Part shown: positions 26,595 through 34,831 of the stretch, piece after piece
Numbering within the stretch: the first letter of the stretch is position 1
How the letters are laid out: every line of letters begins with the position of its first letter
Assembly: GCF_000725125.1 (NCBI RefSeq)
Contig: NZ_JFCB01000014.1
Span: 1-64,000 of the forward strand
Direction: 5' to 3'
DNA: 64,000 nucleotides
DNA from: Streptomyces toyocaensis
GTDB taxonomy: Bacteria; Actinomycetota; Actinomycetes; Streptomycetales; Streptomycetaceae
The notes under the pieces: generated by a model
Seen by the model: the letters and a program-made list of their open reading frames with translations, nothing else
Database searches by the model: none
What the model was told of the DNA's origin: nothing
Program-made: the position numbers and the translations under genes

Positions 26595-27568
26595 GCGGCG
26601 GCTCCGTTCTCCGGTGCGGGCAGCACGGCGATCCGCCCGGTGGTCAGACCGTCGGCGACCCGCTGCACGGCGTCGGCGGCCCCGGCGAGCGGGACGCGCT
26701 CGCTCACCAGCGGCCTGACGGCTCCCCGGGCGGCGAGGGCGGTGAGCTGTTCGTGGCAGTGCTGGACCAGCTTGGGGTTCCTGGTGTTGTACAGGCCCCA
26801 GTGCAGGCCGAGGATCGAGTAGTTCTTGACGAGCGCGTGGTTCAGGGCGGGGCTCGGGATGGACCCGCTCGCGAAGCCGACGACGACGATCCGGCCCTCG
26901 AAGGCGACGGTCTTGGCGGACTGGGCGTAGGCCTGACCGCCGACCGGGTCGTAGATCACGTCGGCGCCCCGGCCGCCGGTGGCCTCCTTCACGGCGGCGA
27001 CGACGTCCTGCTCGCGCCGGTCGATCACCACGTCGCAGCCCAGCTCGCGGGCGACGGCCGCCTTGGCGGCGCCGCCCACCACGCCGATGACGGTGGCACC
27101 CGCCGCCTTGCCGAGCTGCACGGCCGCGCTGCCCACCCCGCCCGCGGCGGCGTGGACGAGCAGGGTTTCGCCGGCCTCCAGACCGGCCCGGCGGTGCAGG
27201 CCGAACCAGCCCGTCTGGTAGCCGATGTGCAGGGCGGCGGCCTCGGCGTCGTCAAGGGCCTCCGGCGCGGGCAGCAGTGCGGCGGCGTCCGCGACGGCGT
27301 ACTCGGCGAAGCCGCCGTACGGCAGCGCGGGGTTGGCGATCACCCGGCGCCCGTCCTCCGTCTCGCCGCAGATCTCCACACCCGGGGTGAACGGCAGCGG
27401 GGGCCGGACCTGGTACTGGCCCCGGCACATCAGCGCGTCCGGGAAGTTGATGGTGGCGGCGCGCACCCTGAGCAGGACCTGCCCCTCACCGGGTACCGGC
27501 CGCTCCGTCTCCGCGAGGTGCATCACCTGCCCCGGCTCGCCGAGCTCGTGCACGTGCCATGCCTGCAT
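26591..27568 (-). CDS. NADPH:quinone oxidoreductase-type MDR protein
   Basis: A 325-residue medium-chain dehydrogenase/reductase of the zinc-free quinone oxidoreductase type. Seen: PFTPGVEICGE near the N terminus, the nucleotide-binding HAAAGGVGSAAVQLGKAAGA, and DVIYDPVGGQ. The start MQAWHVHELG follows GGAGGCCCC. First gene of the operon with the two acyl-CoA dehydrogenases (ATGA overlap at 26591-26594). It may act as an enoyl/acrylyl-CoA reductase or quinone reductase in the same pathway; substrate unproven. Confidence 0.88.
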   Translation of the reverse strand: MQAWHVHELGEPGQVMHLAETERPVPGEGQVLLRVRAATINFPDALMCRGQYQVRPPLPFTPGVEICGETEDGRRVIANPALPYGGFAEYAVADAAALLPAPEALDDAEAAALHIGYQTGWFGLHRRAGLEAGETLLVHAAAGGVGSAAVQLGKAAGATVIGVVGGAAKAAVARELGCDVVIDRREQDVVAAVKEATGGRGADVIYDPVGGQAYAQSAKTVAFEGRIVVVGFASGSIPSPALNHALVKNYSILGLHWGLYNTRNPKLVQHCHEQLTALAARGAVRPLVSERVPLAGAADAVQRVADGLTTGRIAVLPAPENGAAA

Positions 27569-27662
27569 GCGGGGCCTCCACGGGGCTGTGAACGTCGTGT
27601 TCGCCTGACCGGGTCCACCGCATACTAAGCGGTCGCTTGCCGATAGGGAACACTCTCGTCCG

Positions 27663-28238
27663 TCACCCCCGTCCGGGCCGCGCCCGTACGTGCATCCGTT
27701 CCCCCTGCGGACCGAACAGGCTGAGGAACTCCACGGGCCCCTCGCCCGTGGATCCGAACCAGTGCGGCACACGCGTGTCGAACTCGGCGGCCTCGCCCGC
27801 CGCCAGCACCACGTCGTGCTCGCCGAGCACCAGCCGCAGCCTGCCGGACAGCACGTACAGCCACTCGTAGCCCTCGTGGGTGCGCGGCTCGGGCTCGAGT
27901 CTCCGCTTCGGTTCGAGCACCTTGTACGCCTGCAGCCCGCCGGGCTGCCGGGTGAGCGGCCAGTGGGTGCGTCCGTGGCGCCTGATCGGCTCGGACGCGC
28001 GGATCCGCGGATCTCCGACCGGCGGGGCGCCGACCAGTTCGTCCAACGCCACCTGATGGGCCTGTGCGATCGGCAGCAGCAGCTCGAGGCTGGGCCTGCG
28101 CAGCCCGGACTCCAGCCGCGAGAGGGTACTGACGGATATGCCGGTCGCCTCCGACAGAGCCGCCAGCGTCACCTCCCGCTCCTTCCTGATCCGGCGCAGC
28201 CGGGGGCCCACACCCGCGAGAACGTCGTCGGTCGTCAT
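27663..28238 (-). CDS. XRE-family regulator with C-terminal cupin
   Basis: A 191-residue regulator: an N-terminal XRE helix-turn-helix (VTLAALSEATGISVSTLSRLE, cited in part as LSEATGISVSTLSRLESG) and a C-terminal cupin (THEGYEWLYVLSGRLRLVL region) that may bind a small ligand or metal. It is divergent from the thioredoxin-reductase-like flavoprotein gene at 28316, with about 78 bp between start codons, so it probably controls that gene and itself. Confidence 0.9.
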   Translation of the reverse strand: MTTDDVLAGVGPRLRRIRKEREVTLAALSEATGISVSTLSRLESGLRRPSLELLLPIAQAHQVALDELVGAPPVGDPRIRASEPIRRHGRTHWPLTRQPGGLQAYKVLEPKRRLEPEPRTHEGYEWLYVLSGRLRLVLGEHDVVLAAGEAAEFDTRVPHWFGSTGEGPVEFLSLFGPQGERMHVRARPGRG

Positions 28239-28315
28239 GCCGCTATTGCAGGATCGGCAAAGTTGTTTGTCAATGCGGCACTCACTGGGCGACCGTCGTC
28301 GTGGAGGTGGTCACG

Positions 28316-29263
28316 ATGAACGAGACGGACCGAGGCGGGATCCACGACGTGGTCGTCGTCGGCGGCGGGGCGGCGGGGCTGTCCGCCGCGCTGGTGCTGG
28401 GGCGGGCCCGGCTGCGCACGCTGGTCGTCGACGCCGGGGAGCCGCGCAACGCGCCCTCTTCGCACATGCAGGGCTATCTGTCCCGGGACGGGATGGCGCC
28501 GGCCGAGTTCCTGGCCCGGGGACGGGAGGAGATCGCACGCTACGGCGTCGGGCTCGTCCGGGACCGGGTCACGGACGTCACCAGGGGTGAGGAGGACTTC
28601 ACCCTCGCACTCGACGCGGGTGGGAGCGTGCGTGCCCGGCGGCTGGTCGTCGCCACCGGGCTGAGGGACGAGCTGCCGGAAGTCCCCGGGGTGGCCGAAC
28701 GGTTCGGGCGGGACGTGCTGCACTGCCCGTTCTGCCACGGCTGGGAGGTGCGCGACGAGCCCTTCGGCGTGCTGGCGTCCGGCGCGACGAGCGTGCACCA
28801 GGCGTTGATGGTGTCCCAGTGGTCGAAGGACGTCACCTTCTTCCTGCACCGGGTCGCCGAGGAGGAACTGTCCGACCAGGACCTGCGCCGGCTGGCCGCC
28901 GCCGGCGTGGAGGTGGTGCCCGGTGAGGTCGCGGGGCTGGTGGTCGAGGACGACCGGCTCACCGGGGTGCGGCTGGCCGACGGCAGCACGCACGCGCGCT
29001 CGGTGCTCTTCACCGGCCCGCGGCCGGTGCCGCAGACGGGTCTGCTGGAGCGGCTGGGTGCCGAGCTGGCGGAGACGCCGTCCGGCGCCTACCCGGTGGT
29101 CGACCCGACCGGTCTGACCACGGTGCCCGGCGTCTGGGCTGCGGGCAACGCGATCGGCTTCGCCGAGCAGGTGGTGCACGCCGCGAGCGGCGGCTACCGC
29201 GCGGCGGCCGCGATCGTAGGGGACCTGCTGATGAGCCGCCTGGACGCCGCCCTGAACGGATAG
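28316..29263 (+). CDS. Thioredoxin reductase-like NAD(P)/FAD oxidoreductase
   Basis: A 315-residue flavoprotein. The N-terminal FAD-binding motif is VVVGGGAAGLSAALVLGRA. The active-site pair CPFC (LHCPFCHGWEV) occupies the place of the thioredoxin reductase CxxC. The C-terminal FAD motif is VWAAGNAIG. The NADPH-binding glycine motif is degenerate (GVLASGATSVHQAL). The ATG at 28316 has GGAGG eight bases upstream. It likely passes electrons from NAD(P)H to a disulfide or small thiol; partner unknown. Divergent from the XRE-cupin regulator. Confidence 0.9.
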   Translation: MNETDRGGIHDVVVVGGGAAGLSAALVLGRARLRTLVVDAGEPRNAPSSHMQGYLSRDGMAPAEFLARGREEIARYGVGLVRDRVTDVTRGEEDFTLALDAGGSVRARRLVVATGLRDELPEVPGVAERFGRDVLHCPFCHGWEVRDEPFGVLASGATSVHQALMVSQWSKDVTFFLHRVAEEELSDQDLRRLAAAGVEVVPGEVAGLVVEDDRLTGVRLADGSTHARSVLFTGPRPVPQTGLLERLGAELAETPSGAYPVVDPTGLTTVPGVWAAGNAIGFAEQVVHAASGGYRAAAAIVGDLLMSRLDAALNG

Positions 29264-29314
29264 GCGACGCGCGGCCGGGGTGTGGAGCGGCCGCCTCCGT
29301 AGCACCATGGCTGC

Positions 29315-30853
29315 ATGCTGCTGTTCCGGCTGGCCCGTGTGTCCCAGGAGGTCGCCGCCACTTCGGCGCGGTCCCGGAAGATCGCTCTGCTCGCCGAGCT
29401 GTTCCGGGAGGCGGAGGCGGAGGACGTGCCGATCGTCATCCCGTATCTGGCGGGCCGGCTGCCGCAGGGGCGGATCGGCGTGGGCTGGAAGGTGCTGAGC
29501 CGTCCGGTCGCCCCCGCCGCCGAACCGTCCCTGACCGTGCGCGAGGTCGACGCCCTGCTCACCACGCTGGGCAAGGTGTCCGGTCCCGGCTCCCAGGCCG
29601 AACGGTCCCGTCTGGTCGCCGAGTTGCTGGGGGCGTCCACCGAGGACGAGCAGCGGTTCCTGTTCGGGCTGCTCACCGGCGAGGTACGGCAGGGCGCCCT
29701 GGACGCGGTCGCCGTGGAAGGGCTCGCGGAGGCGACGGGGGCGCCGCCGGCCGGTGTCCGGCGGGCGGTGATGCTGGCAGGCTCCCTCCAGTCGGTGGCC
29801 GGGGCCCTGCTGGCGGACGGCCCCGGAGCGCTGGACCGGTTCCGGCTCACCGTCGGCCGTCCGGTGCTGCCGATGCTGGCGCACAGCGCCTCCTCGGTCG
29901 CGGAGGCGGTGGAGAAGCTGGGGGCCTGCGCGGTCGAGGAGAAACTCGACGGCATCCGTGTCCAGGTCCACCGCGACGGGGACACGGTGCGCGTACACAC
30001 CCGCACCCTCGACGACATCACCGGGCGGCTGCCGGAAGTGACGTCGGCGGCGCGGGAGTTGCCGGGTGATCGGTTCATCCTGGACGGGGAGGTCATCTCC
30101 TTCGACGGCGACGGCCGTCCCCGCTCGTTCCAGGAGACCGCCGGACGGGTCGGCTCCCGGGTGGACGTGGCCACGGCCGCCCGGGAGGTCCCGGTGTCCC
30201 CCGTGTTCTTCGACGTCCTCTCCGCCGACGGGCGCGACCTGCTGGACCTGCCGTTCTCCGCGCGGCACGCGGAGCTGGCCCGGCTCGTCCCGGAACCGAT
30301 GCGGGTGCGGCGCGCCGTGGCGTCCGGCCCCGGGGACCTGGGCACGGCGGAGGAGTTCCTCGCCGAGACGCTGAAACGCGGTCATGAGGGCGTCGTGGTG
30401 AAGGGGCTGGACGCCCCCTACAGCGCGGGCCGCCGTGGTGCCTCCTGGCTGAAGGTCAAGCCCGTGCACACGCTCGACCTGGTGGTGCTGGCCGCCGAGT
30501 GGGGCCACGGCCGCCGCACCGGCAAGCTGTCCAACCTGCACCTCGGCGCGCGCACCGCGGACGGCGGCTTCGTCATGCTCGGCAAGACCTTCAAGGGCAT
30601 GACCGACGCGATGCTGGCGTGGCAGACCGAGCGGCTGCGGGAGCTGGCGGTCGAGGAGAGCGGATACGTCGTGACGGTGCGCCCCGAACTCGTGGTGGAG
30701 ATCGCCTACGACGGCCTGCAGCGCTCGACCCGCTACCCGGCCGGCGTCACCCTGCGCTTCGCCCGCGTGATCCGTTACCGCGAGGACAAGCGTCCCGAGG
30801 AGGCCGACTCGGTGGAGACCCTGCTCGCCGCGCACCCCGAGGTGCGGCCGTGA
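29315..30853 (+). CDS. ligB: ATP-dependent DNA ligase (LigB type)
   Basis: A 512-residue ATP-dependent ligase. An N-terminal DNA-binding region (1-180) precedes the nucleotidyl-transferase core with the adenylated Lys210 in EEKLDGIR (motif I), then ILDGEVISFD (motif III), FFDVLSADG (IIIa), EGVVVKGLDAPY (IV) and WLKVKP (V). A C-terminal OB domain follows. It seals nicks in repair and is not the essential NAD-dependent LigA. No clear Shine-Dalgarno precedes the ATG. The stop overlaps the Nudix gene start (GTGA). Confidence 0.93.
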   Translation: MLLFRLARVSQEVAATSARSRKIALLAELFREAEAEDVPIVIPYLAGRLPQGRIGVGWKVLSRPVAPAAEPSLTVREVDALLTTLGKVSGPGSQAERSRLVAELLGASTEDEQRFLFGLLTGEVRQGALDAVAVEGLAEATGAPPAGVRRAVMLAGSLQSVAGALLADGPGALDRFRLTVGRPVLPMLAHSASSVAEAVEKLGACAVEEKLDGIRVQVHRDGDTVRVHTRTLDDITGRLPEVTSAARELPGDRFILDGEVISFDGDGRPRSFQETAGRVGSRVDVATAAREVPVSPVFFDVLSADGRDLLDLPFSARHAELARLVPEPMRVRRAVASGPGDLGTAEEFLAETLKRGHEGVVVKGLDAPYSAGRRGASWLKVKPVHTLDLVVLAAEWGHGRRTGKLSNLHLGARTADGGFVMLGKTFKGMTDAMLAWQTERLRELAVEESGYVVTVRPELVVEIAYDGLQRSTRYPAGVTLRFARVIRYREDKRPEEADSVETLLAAHPEVRP

Positions 30854-31314
30854 AGGGCTCGCGGAGCGCCGGACTGCTGCTGTTCCGACACACCGGCTCG
30901 GGCCTGGAGGTGTTGCTCGGGCATATGGGCGGGCCGTTCTTCCGGCGGCGGGAGACCGGGGCGTGGACGGTGCCGAAGGGCGAGTACGACCCGGGGGAGC
31001 CGGCCTGGGAGGCGGCACGGCGCGAGTTCCGGGAGGAGCTCGGGCTGCCGCCGCCGGACGGGCGGGCGCTGCCGCTCGGGGAGGTCAGGCAGGCCGGCGG
31101 GAAGACCGTGACGGCCTGGGCGGTCGAGGCCGACCTCGACCCGGCGACGGTGGTCCCCGGCACGTTCGGCATGGAGTGGCCGCCGAAGTCGGGACGGATC
31201 CAGGAGTTCCCCGAGCTGGACCGGGTGGCGTGGTTCCCCCTGGACCGGGCCCGGGAAGTGATCGTCTCCGCGCAGGCCGCGTTTCTCGACCGCTTGGCGG
31301 AGCACTCGTCCTGA
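30850..31314 (+). CDS. Nudix hydrolase coupled to the DNA ligase
   Basis: A 154-residue Nudix protein. The Nudix box runs from GEYDPGEPAWEAARREF into REELGL and keeps the Glu residues that bind the metal. It hydrolyses a nucleoside diphosphate linked to another group; the exact substrate is unknown. The start is a GTG overlapping the ligase stop as GTGA, so the pair is translationally coupled. A role in cleaning oxidised nucleotides or adenylylated by-products during repair is inference. Confidence 0.88.
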   Translation: MKGSRSAGLLLFRHTGSGLEVLLGHMGGPFFRRRETGAWTVPKGEYDPGEPAWEAARREFREELGLPPPDGRALPLGEVRQAGGKTVTAWAVEADLDPATVVPGTFGMEWPPKSGRIQEFPELDRVAWFPLDRAREVIVSAQAAFLDRLAEHSS

Positions 31315-31392
31315 GGAGCCCTCCCGCGTTGCGCGGCCCACCGCCGCGCGGGAAGGTCGGAAGGCACAGCCCGTCCCCAGGGAGGTCAAGCG

Positions 31393-32778
31393 ATGCACAT
31401 CGCCACGGTGAATCCGGCGACCGGCGAGACCGTCAAGACGTACCATCCCATGGACGAGGAGGAGCTGGAGCGCCGGCTCCAGCTCGCGGAGGCCACGTTC
31501 CGCACGTACCGGACGACGACCTTCGACGAGCGCGCCCGCCTGCTCCACCGGGCCGCCGAGATCCTCGACGAGGACCAGCGGACCATCGGCCGGGTGATCA
31601 CCACGGAGATGGGCAAGCCGGTCAGGCAGGCCCGTGCGGAGGCCGCGAAGTGCGCCAAGGCGATGCACTGGTACGCCGATCACGCGGCGGAACTCCTCGC
31701 CGACGAGGAACCCGACGCCTCCGACGTCAAGGACTCCGGCGCCTCCCGGGTTCTCGTGCGCTACCGGCCCCTGGGTCCGGTGCTCGCCGTGATGCCGTGG
31801 AACTTCCCGCTGTGGCAGGTGGTGCGGTTCGCCGCGCCCGCACTGATGGCGGGCAACGTGGGGCTGCTCAAGCACGCCTCGAACGTGCCGCAGACCGCCC
31901 TGTACCTGGAGGACCTGTTCCACCGCGCGGGCTTCACCGAAGGCTGCTTCCAGACGCTGCTCATCGGCTCCGCCGCGGTCGACGACCTGCTGCGGGACGA
32001 ACGGGTCAGGGCGGCCACCCTGACCGGGAGCGAGCCCGCGGGCCGCGCGGTCGCCTCCACCGCCGGAGAGATGATCAAGAAGACGGTGCTGGAACTGGGT
32101 GGCAGCGACCCGTACGTCGTCATGCCGTCCGCCGACCTGGACCGGGCCGCCGAGGTCGCGGTGACCGCGCGGACGCAGAACACGGGGCAGTCCTGCATCG
32201 CCGCGAAGCGGTTCATCGTGCACACGGACGTCTACGACGCCTTCGCCGAGCGGTTCACGGCCGGAATGAAGGCGCTGAAGGTCGGCGACCCGATGGACGA
32301 GGAGACGGACGTCGGTCCGCTCTCCAGCGAACAGGGCCGGAGCGACCTGGAGGAGCTGGTCGACGACGCCGTCCGGGCCGGTGCCACCGTGCTGTGCGGC
32401 GGGGAGCGCCCCGAGGGGCCCGGCTGGTTCTACCCGCCGACCGTGCTGGCCGGGATCGGGCGGGAGATGCGCATCCACCGGGAGGAGGCCTTCGGCCCGG
32501 TCGCCACGCTGTACCGCGCGGCGGACCTGGACGAGGCGGTGCTCATCGCCAACGACACCTCCTTCGGGCTCAGTTCCAACGTCTGGACCCGGGACGAGGC
32601 CGAGGTCGACCGGTTCGTGCGGGACCTGGAGGCGGGCAGTGTGTACGTGAACGGCATGACGGCGTCCCACCCGGCGTTCCCCTTCGGCGGAGTGAAGCGG
32701 TCCGGTTACGGGCGTGAGCTGTCCGGGCACGGAATCCGCGAGTTCTGCAACATCACCACGGTTTGGCAGGGTGCGTGA
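31393..32778 (+). CDS. gabD: NADP-dependent succinate-semialdehyde dehydrogenase
   Basis: A 461-residue aldehyde dehydrogenase. Seen: PWNFPLWQVVR, the cofactor-binding TLTGSEPAGRAV, the general base in LELGGSDPY and the catalytic Cys in NTGQSCIAAKR. The N-terminal IATVNPATGE and overall length fit the succinate-semialdehyde dehydrogenase subfamily (GabD1-like) of actinobacteria, which sends 4-aminobutyrate carbon into the TCA cycle. The ATG follows AGGGAGGTCAAGCG. Specificity is a family-level prediction. Confidence 0.88.
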   Translation: MHIATVNPATGETVKTYHPMDEEELERRLQLAEATFRTYRTTTFDERARLLHRAAEILDEDQRTIGRVITTEMGKPVRQARAEAAKCAKAMHWYADHAAELLADEEPDASDVKDSGASRVLVRYRPLGPVLAVMPWNFPLWQVVRFAAPALMAGNVGLLKHASNVPQTALYLEDLFHRAGFTEGCFQTLLIGSAAVDDLLRDERVRAATLTGSEPAGRAVASTAGEMIKKTVLELGGSDPYVVMPSADLDRAAEVAVTARTQNTGQSCIAAKRFIVHTDVYDAFAERFTAGMKALKVGDPMDEETDVGPLSSEQGRSDLEELVDDAVRAGATVLCGGERPEGPGWFYPPTVLAGIGREMRIHREEAFGPVATLYRAADLDEAVLIANDTSFGLSSNVWTRDEAEVDRFVRDLEAGSVYVNGMTASHPAFPFGGVKRSGYGRELSGHGIREFCNITTVWQGA

Positions 32779-32790
32779 TGCCCGCACGAC

Positions 32791-32796
32791 TACGAT
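32791..32796 (+). promoter_or_regulatory. -10 element of a leaderless gene
   Basis: TACGAT (TANNNT consensus) ends exactly 7 bases before the GTG at 32804, the spacing typical of leaderless actinobacterial transcripts. No Shine-Dalgarno is present. Confidence 0.6.
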
Positions 32797-32803
32797 CCCG
32801 ACT

Positions 32804-33040
32804 GTGAACCGCGAAGTGACTCTTCCTCTGATCGTCGACGACCGCGGGACCTTGCAGGTTGCCGCCGCCGATGTCAGCAGACTGCTGCGCACGGTGGGTG
32901 GGCGGTGGGTCCGGCTCGTCGAGGCCGGGGAGGACGGGCTCGACGAGGACACGGTCGCCGCGCTGACGATCGAGCTGGCGAAGCTGGCCGACCGGATCGA
33001 CGTGGCGTGCATCGCCCACAGCAGCGGGAGCGCGCCGTAG
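32804..33040 (+). CDS. Small conserved hypothetical protein, probably DUF6213
   Basis: A 78-residue acidic protein: NREVTLPLIVDDRGTLQVAA, then ADVSRLLRTVGGRWVRLVE and a helical tail ending in DVACIAHSS. I believe it belongs to the Streptomyces DUF6213 family, which has no known function. The GTG at 32804 is supported by a -10 hexamer 7 bases upstream, so the transcript appears leaderless. Confidence 0.7.
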   Translation: MNREVTLPLIVDDRGTLQVAAADVSRLLRTVGGRWVRLVEAGEDGLDEDTVAALTIELAKLADRIDVACIAHSSGSAP

Positions 33041-33199
33041 GTCCCGCTGTTCTCCGGGCCGCCCGCGTCCCCGTCCGGCCGGCACCGGAAGAGGGGATGT
33101 GACGTCATCCTTACGCCGGCGCCGGAGAGGCTGACGGGGGACGTCCGGGTGGTGTGAACTCCTGAGCGACCGAGTGATCGATCGTGCGATGGAGTAGTG

Positions 33200-34063
33200 A
33201 TGAGACGGAACCGTTCCGCGTCCGCCGCGGCCACGGGCCTTGCCGCCGCCTGCCTTGGCCTCGGCCTTCCCGCCACAGCGTGGGCCGCCACACCCGACGT
33301 CCCCGAGGCGTTGCGGATCTCCACCAGTGCCTACGCGGGCTTCCAGCAGTGCGGCGCCGCGACCCCGCCGACGTTCAGCACCACCAACAGTTCCGCCCCG
33401 TTGTTCGCCGCCTCGGTCAAGGGCCTCGATCCCCAGCCCGGGCTGGACGGGACGATGGAGCTCGCACGCCTCGGCGAACAGCCGTTCCGCACCTTCCGGA
33501 CGGACACCGGGGCCGGTTACGTATGGGCCCTGCAGATTCCCACCAGCACGTTCAGCCCGGGTGACTACCAGTGGCGGATCCGCGCCGAGGGCGCCGACGG
33601 CCCGTCCGACTGGTCCGCCTGGTGCACGTTCACCGTGACCGGCCCGGAGCCCACGCCCACGGAGTCCACCTACAGCCCCGACGGCGGCGAGCACTGTCTG
33701 GACGTGAGCGGCGCCGGCACGGAGGACGCCACGAGGGTGCAGCTGTGGGACTGCAACGGCTCCCTGGGCCAGACCTGGAGGACCACGCCCGAGGGCACCC
33801 TGGTGAACCCGAACTCGGGCAAGTGCCTGGACGTGGCCGACGGGGGAACAGCCAACGGCACCGGCGTGCAGATCTACACCTGCAACGGCACCGGCGCCCA
33901 GCAGTGGCGCTACGACCAGACAGTCCCGGCCGCCTTCGTCAACCCCCGGTCCGGCAAGTGTCTGGACGTGCCCTACGGAAACTTCACCAACGGCGTCCAG
34001 CTCCAGATCCACGAGTGCAACGGCACCGACGCCCAGGTCTGGAAGGAACTCACTCCTGTCTGA
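33200..34063 (+). CDS. Secreted ricin-type beta-trefoil lectin protein
   Basis: A 287-residue exported protein: a signal peptide (MRRNRSASAAATGLAAACLGL, cited in part as AATGLAAACLGLGLPATAWA), a beta-rich domain with paired cysteines (about residues 30-150), then a C-terminal ricin B-type trefoil with three repeats each showing CLDV near its start and a QxW-like end (LGQTWR, AQQWRY, AQVWKE). Such lectins bind polysaccharides. No catalytic domain is seen, so it may be a carbohydrate-binding protein by itself. The last 14 bases overlap the convergent TenA-like gene. Confidence 0.85.
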   Translation: MRRNRSASAAATGLAAACLGLGLPATAWAATPDVPEALRISTSAYAGFQQCGAATPPTFSTTNSSAPLFAASVKGLDPQPGLDGTMELARLGEQPFRTFRTDTGAGYVWALQIPTSTFSPGDYQWRIRAEGADGPSDWSAWCTFTVTGPEPTPTESTYSPDGGEHCLDVSGAGTEDATRVQLWDCNGSLGQTWRTTPEGTLVNPNSGKCLDVADGGTANGTGVQIYTCNGTGAQQWRYDQTVPAAFVNPRSGKCLDVPYGNFTNGVQLQIHECNGTDAQVWKELTPV

Positions 34064-34730
34064 CCGGGGCGGCCGAAGAGCACAGGGTCTCCCAGAACAT
34101 GGCCTCGTAGCTCTGCAGGAGACGCCCGTGACGGCGTGCGTGGTGCTCGTCCAGGCTGCCCGCGTCCATGGCGGCCCTGACCGCCGCCAGGGCCGTGCGG
34201 TCGAGGTCGGGAGCCGGTTCGGCGAAGAAGTCGAAGAAGGCGCAGGCCTCGTCGGTGAAGCCGTAGTGGGCGCGCAGGGCCTTGGCAATCGTGGCGCAGT
34301 AGCCGCCCCAGGCGGAGAAGTTGGCCGTCACGGCGAGGACGGCGTCGGCCGGTGCGGCGTTCAGGGCCAGCCAGGCGACGTGGGCCGGGTAGGCCTGACA
34401 CCCCGGCAGGGCCTCGTACGCGTCCGCCCGGGCCGCGTCGACACCGCAGGCGGCGGCGAACGGCTCGAGGTGCTCCCCGGCGAGTGCCTCGCCCTCCGCG
34501 AGCGCGGTGAAGAACGCGGCGGAGTCCGGTTCGGCCGCGGACCTGTCCGCCAGGTGCTGGAACGCGCGGCGGTCCGCGGGGATCACCAGGCGCTGCTCCA
34601 GGGCCAGCGCGGCCAGGACGCCCCGGTCCGCCTCGCCGCGGGCGATCAGCGGCACGAGGGGGTTGGCGCGCGGGTCCGGCGCCAGTTCGCGGATGGTGAT
34701 CTCCATCAGGTCCCGGGCCGTGCGTGTCAT
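34050..34730 (-). CDS. TenA/thiaminase-II-like protein
   Basis: A 226-residue all-helical protein of the TenA/PqqC heme-oxygenase-like fold. Features: LPGCQAYPAHVAWLAL, ANFSAWGGYCATIAKAL, and the C-terminal SYEAMFWETLC, where TenA carries a catalytic Glu. True TenA hydrolyses aminopyrimidine derivatives to salvage thiamin; Streptomyces paralogues are often labelled transcriptional regulators without proof. The ATG at 34730 has GGAGGACGCG upstream. The 3' end overlaps the lectin gene by 14 bp. Confidence 0.75.
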   Translation of the reverse strand: MTRTARDLMEITIRELAPDPRANPLVPLIARGEADRGVLAALALEQRLVIPADRRAFQHLADRSAAEPDSAAFFTALAEGEALAGEHLEPFAAACGVDAARADAYEALPGCQAYPAHVAWLALNAAPADAVLAVTANFSAWGGYCATIAKALRAHYGFTDEACAFFDFFAEPAPDLDRTALAAVRAAMDAGSLDEHHARRHGRLLQSYEAMFWETLCSSAAPVRQE

Positions 34731-34831
34731 CGCGTCCTCCCTCGCGTCGGTCACCCACGAGCGTTCCCCGGGAGCGGGGCGGGGACAACCCGGCGGTGCC
34801 GCCGCACCGCCGGGTCGTCCGCGCGGCGGGG

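Noticed and set aside
28235..31018. A 927-residue minus-strand open frame
   Set aside because: Antisense shadow of the flavoprotein and DNA ligase genes, with no recognisable domain.
30775..33324. An 849-residue minus-strand open frame
   Set aside because: Overlaps ligase, Nudix and aldehyde dehydrogenase genes with clear motifs on the plus strand.
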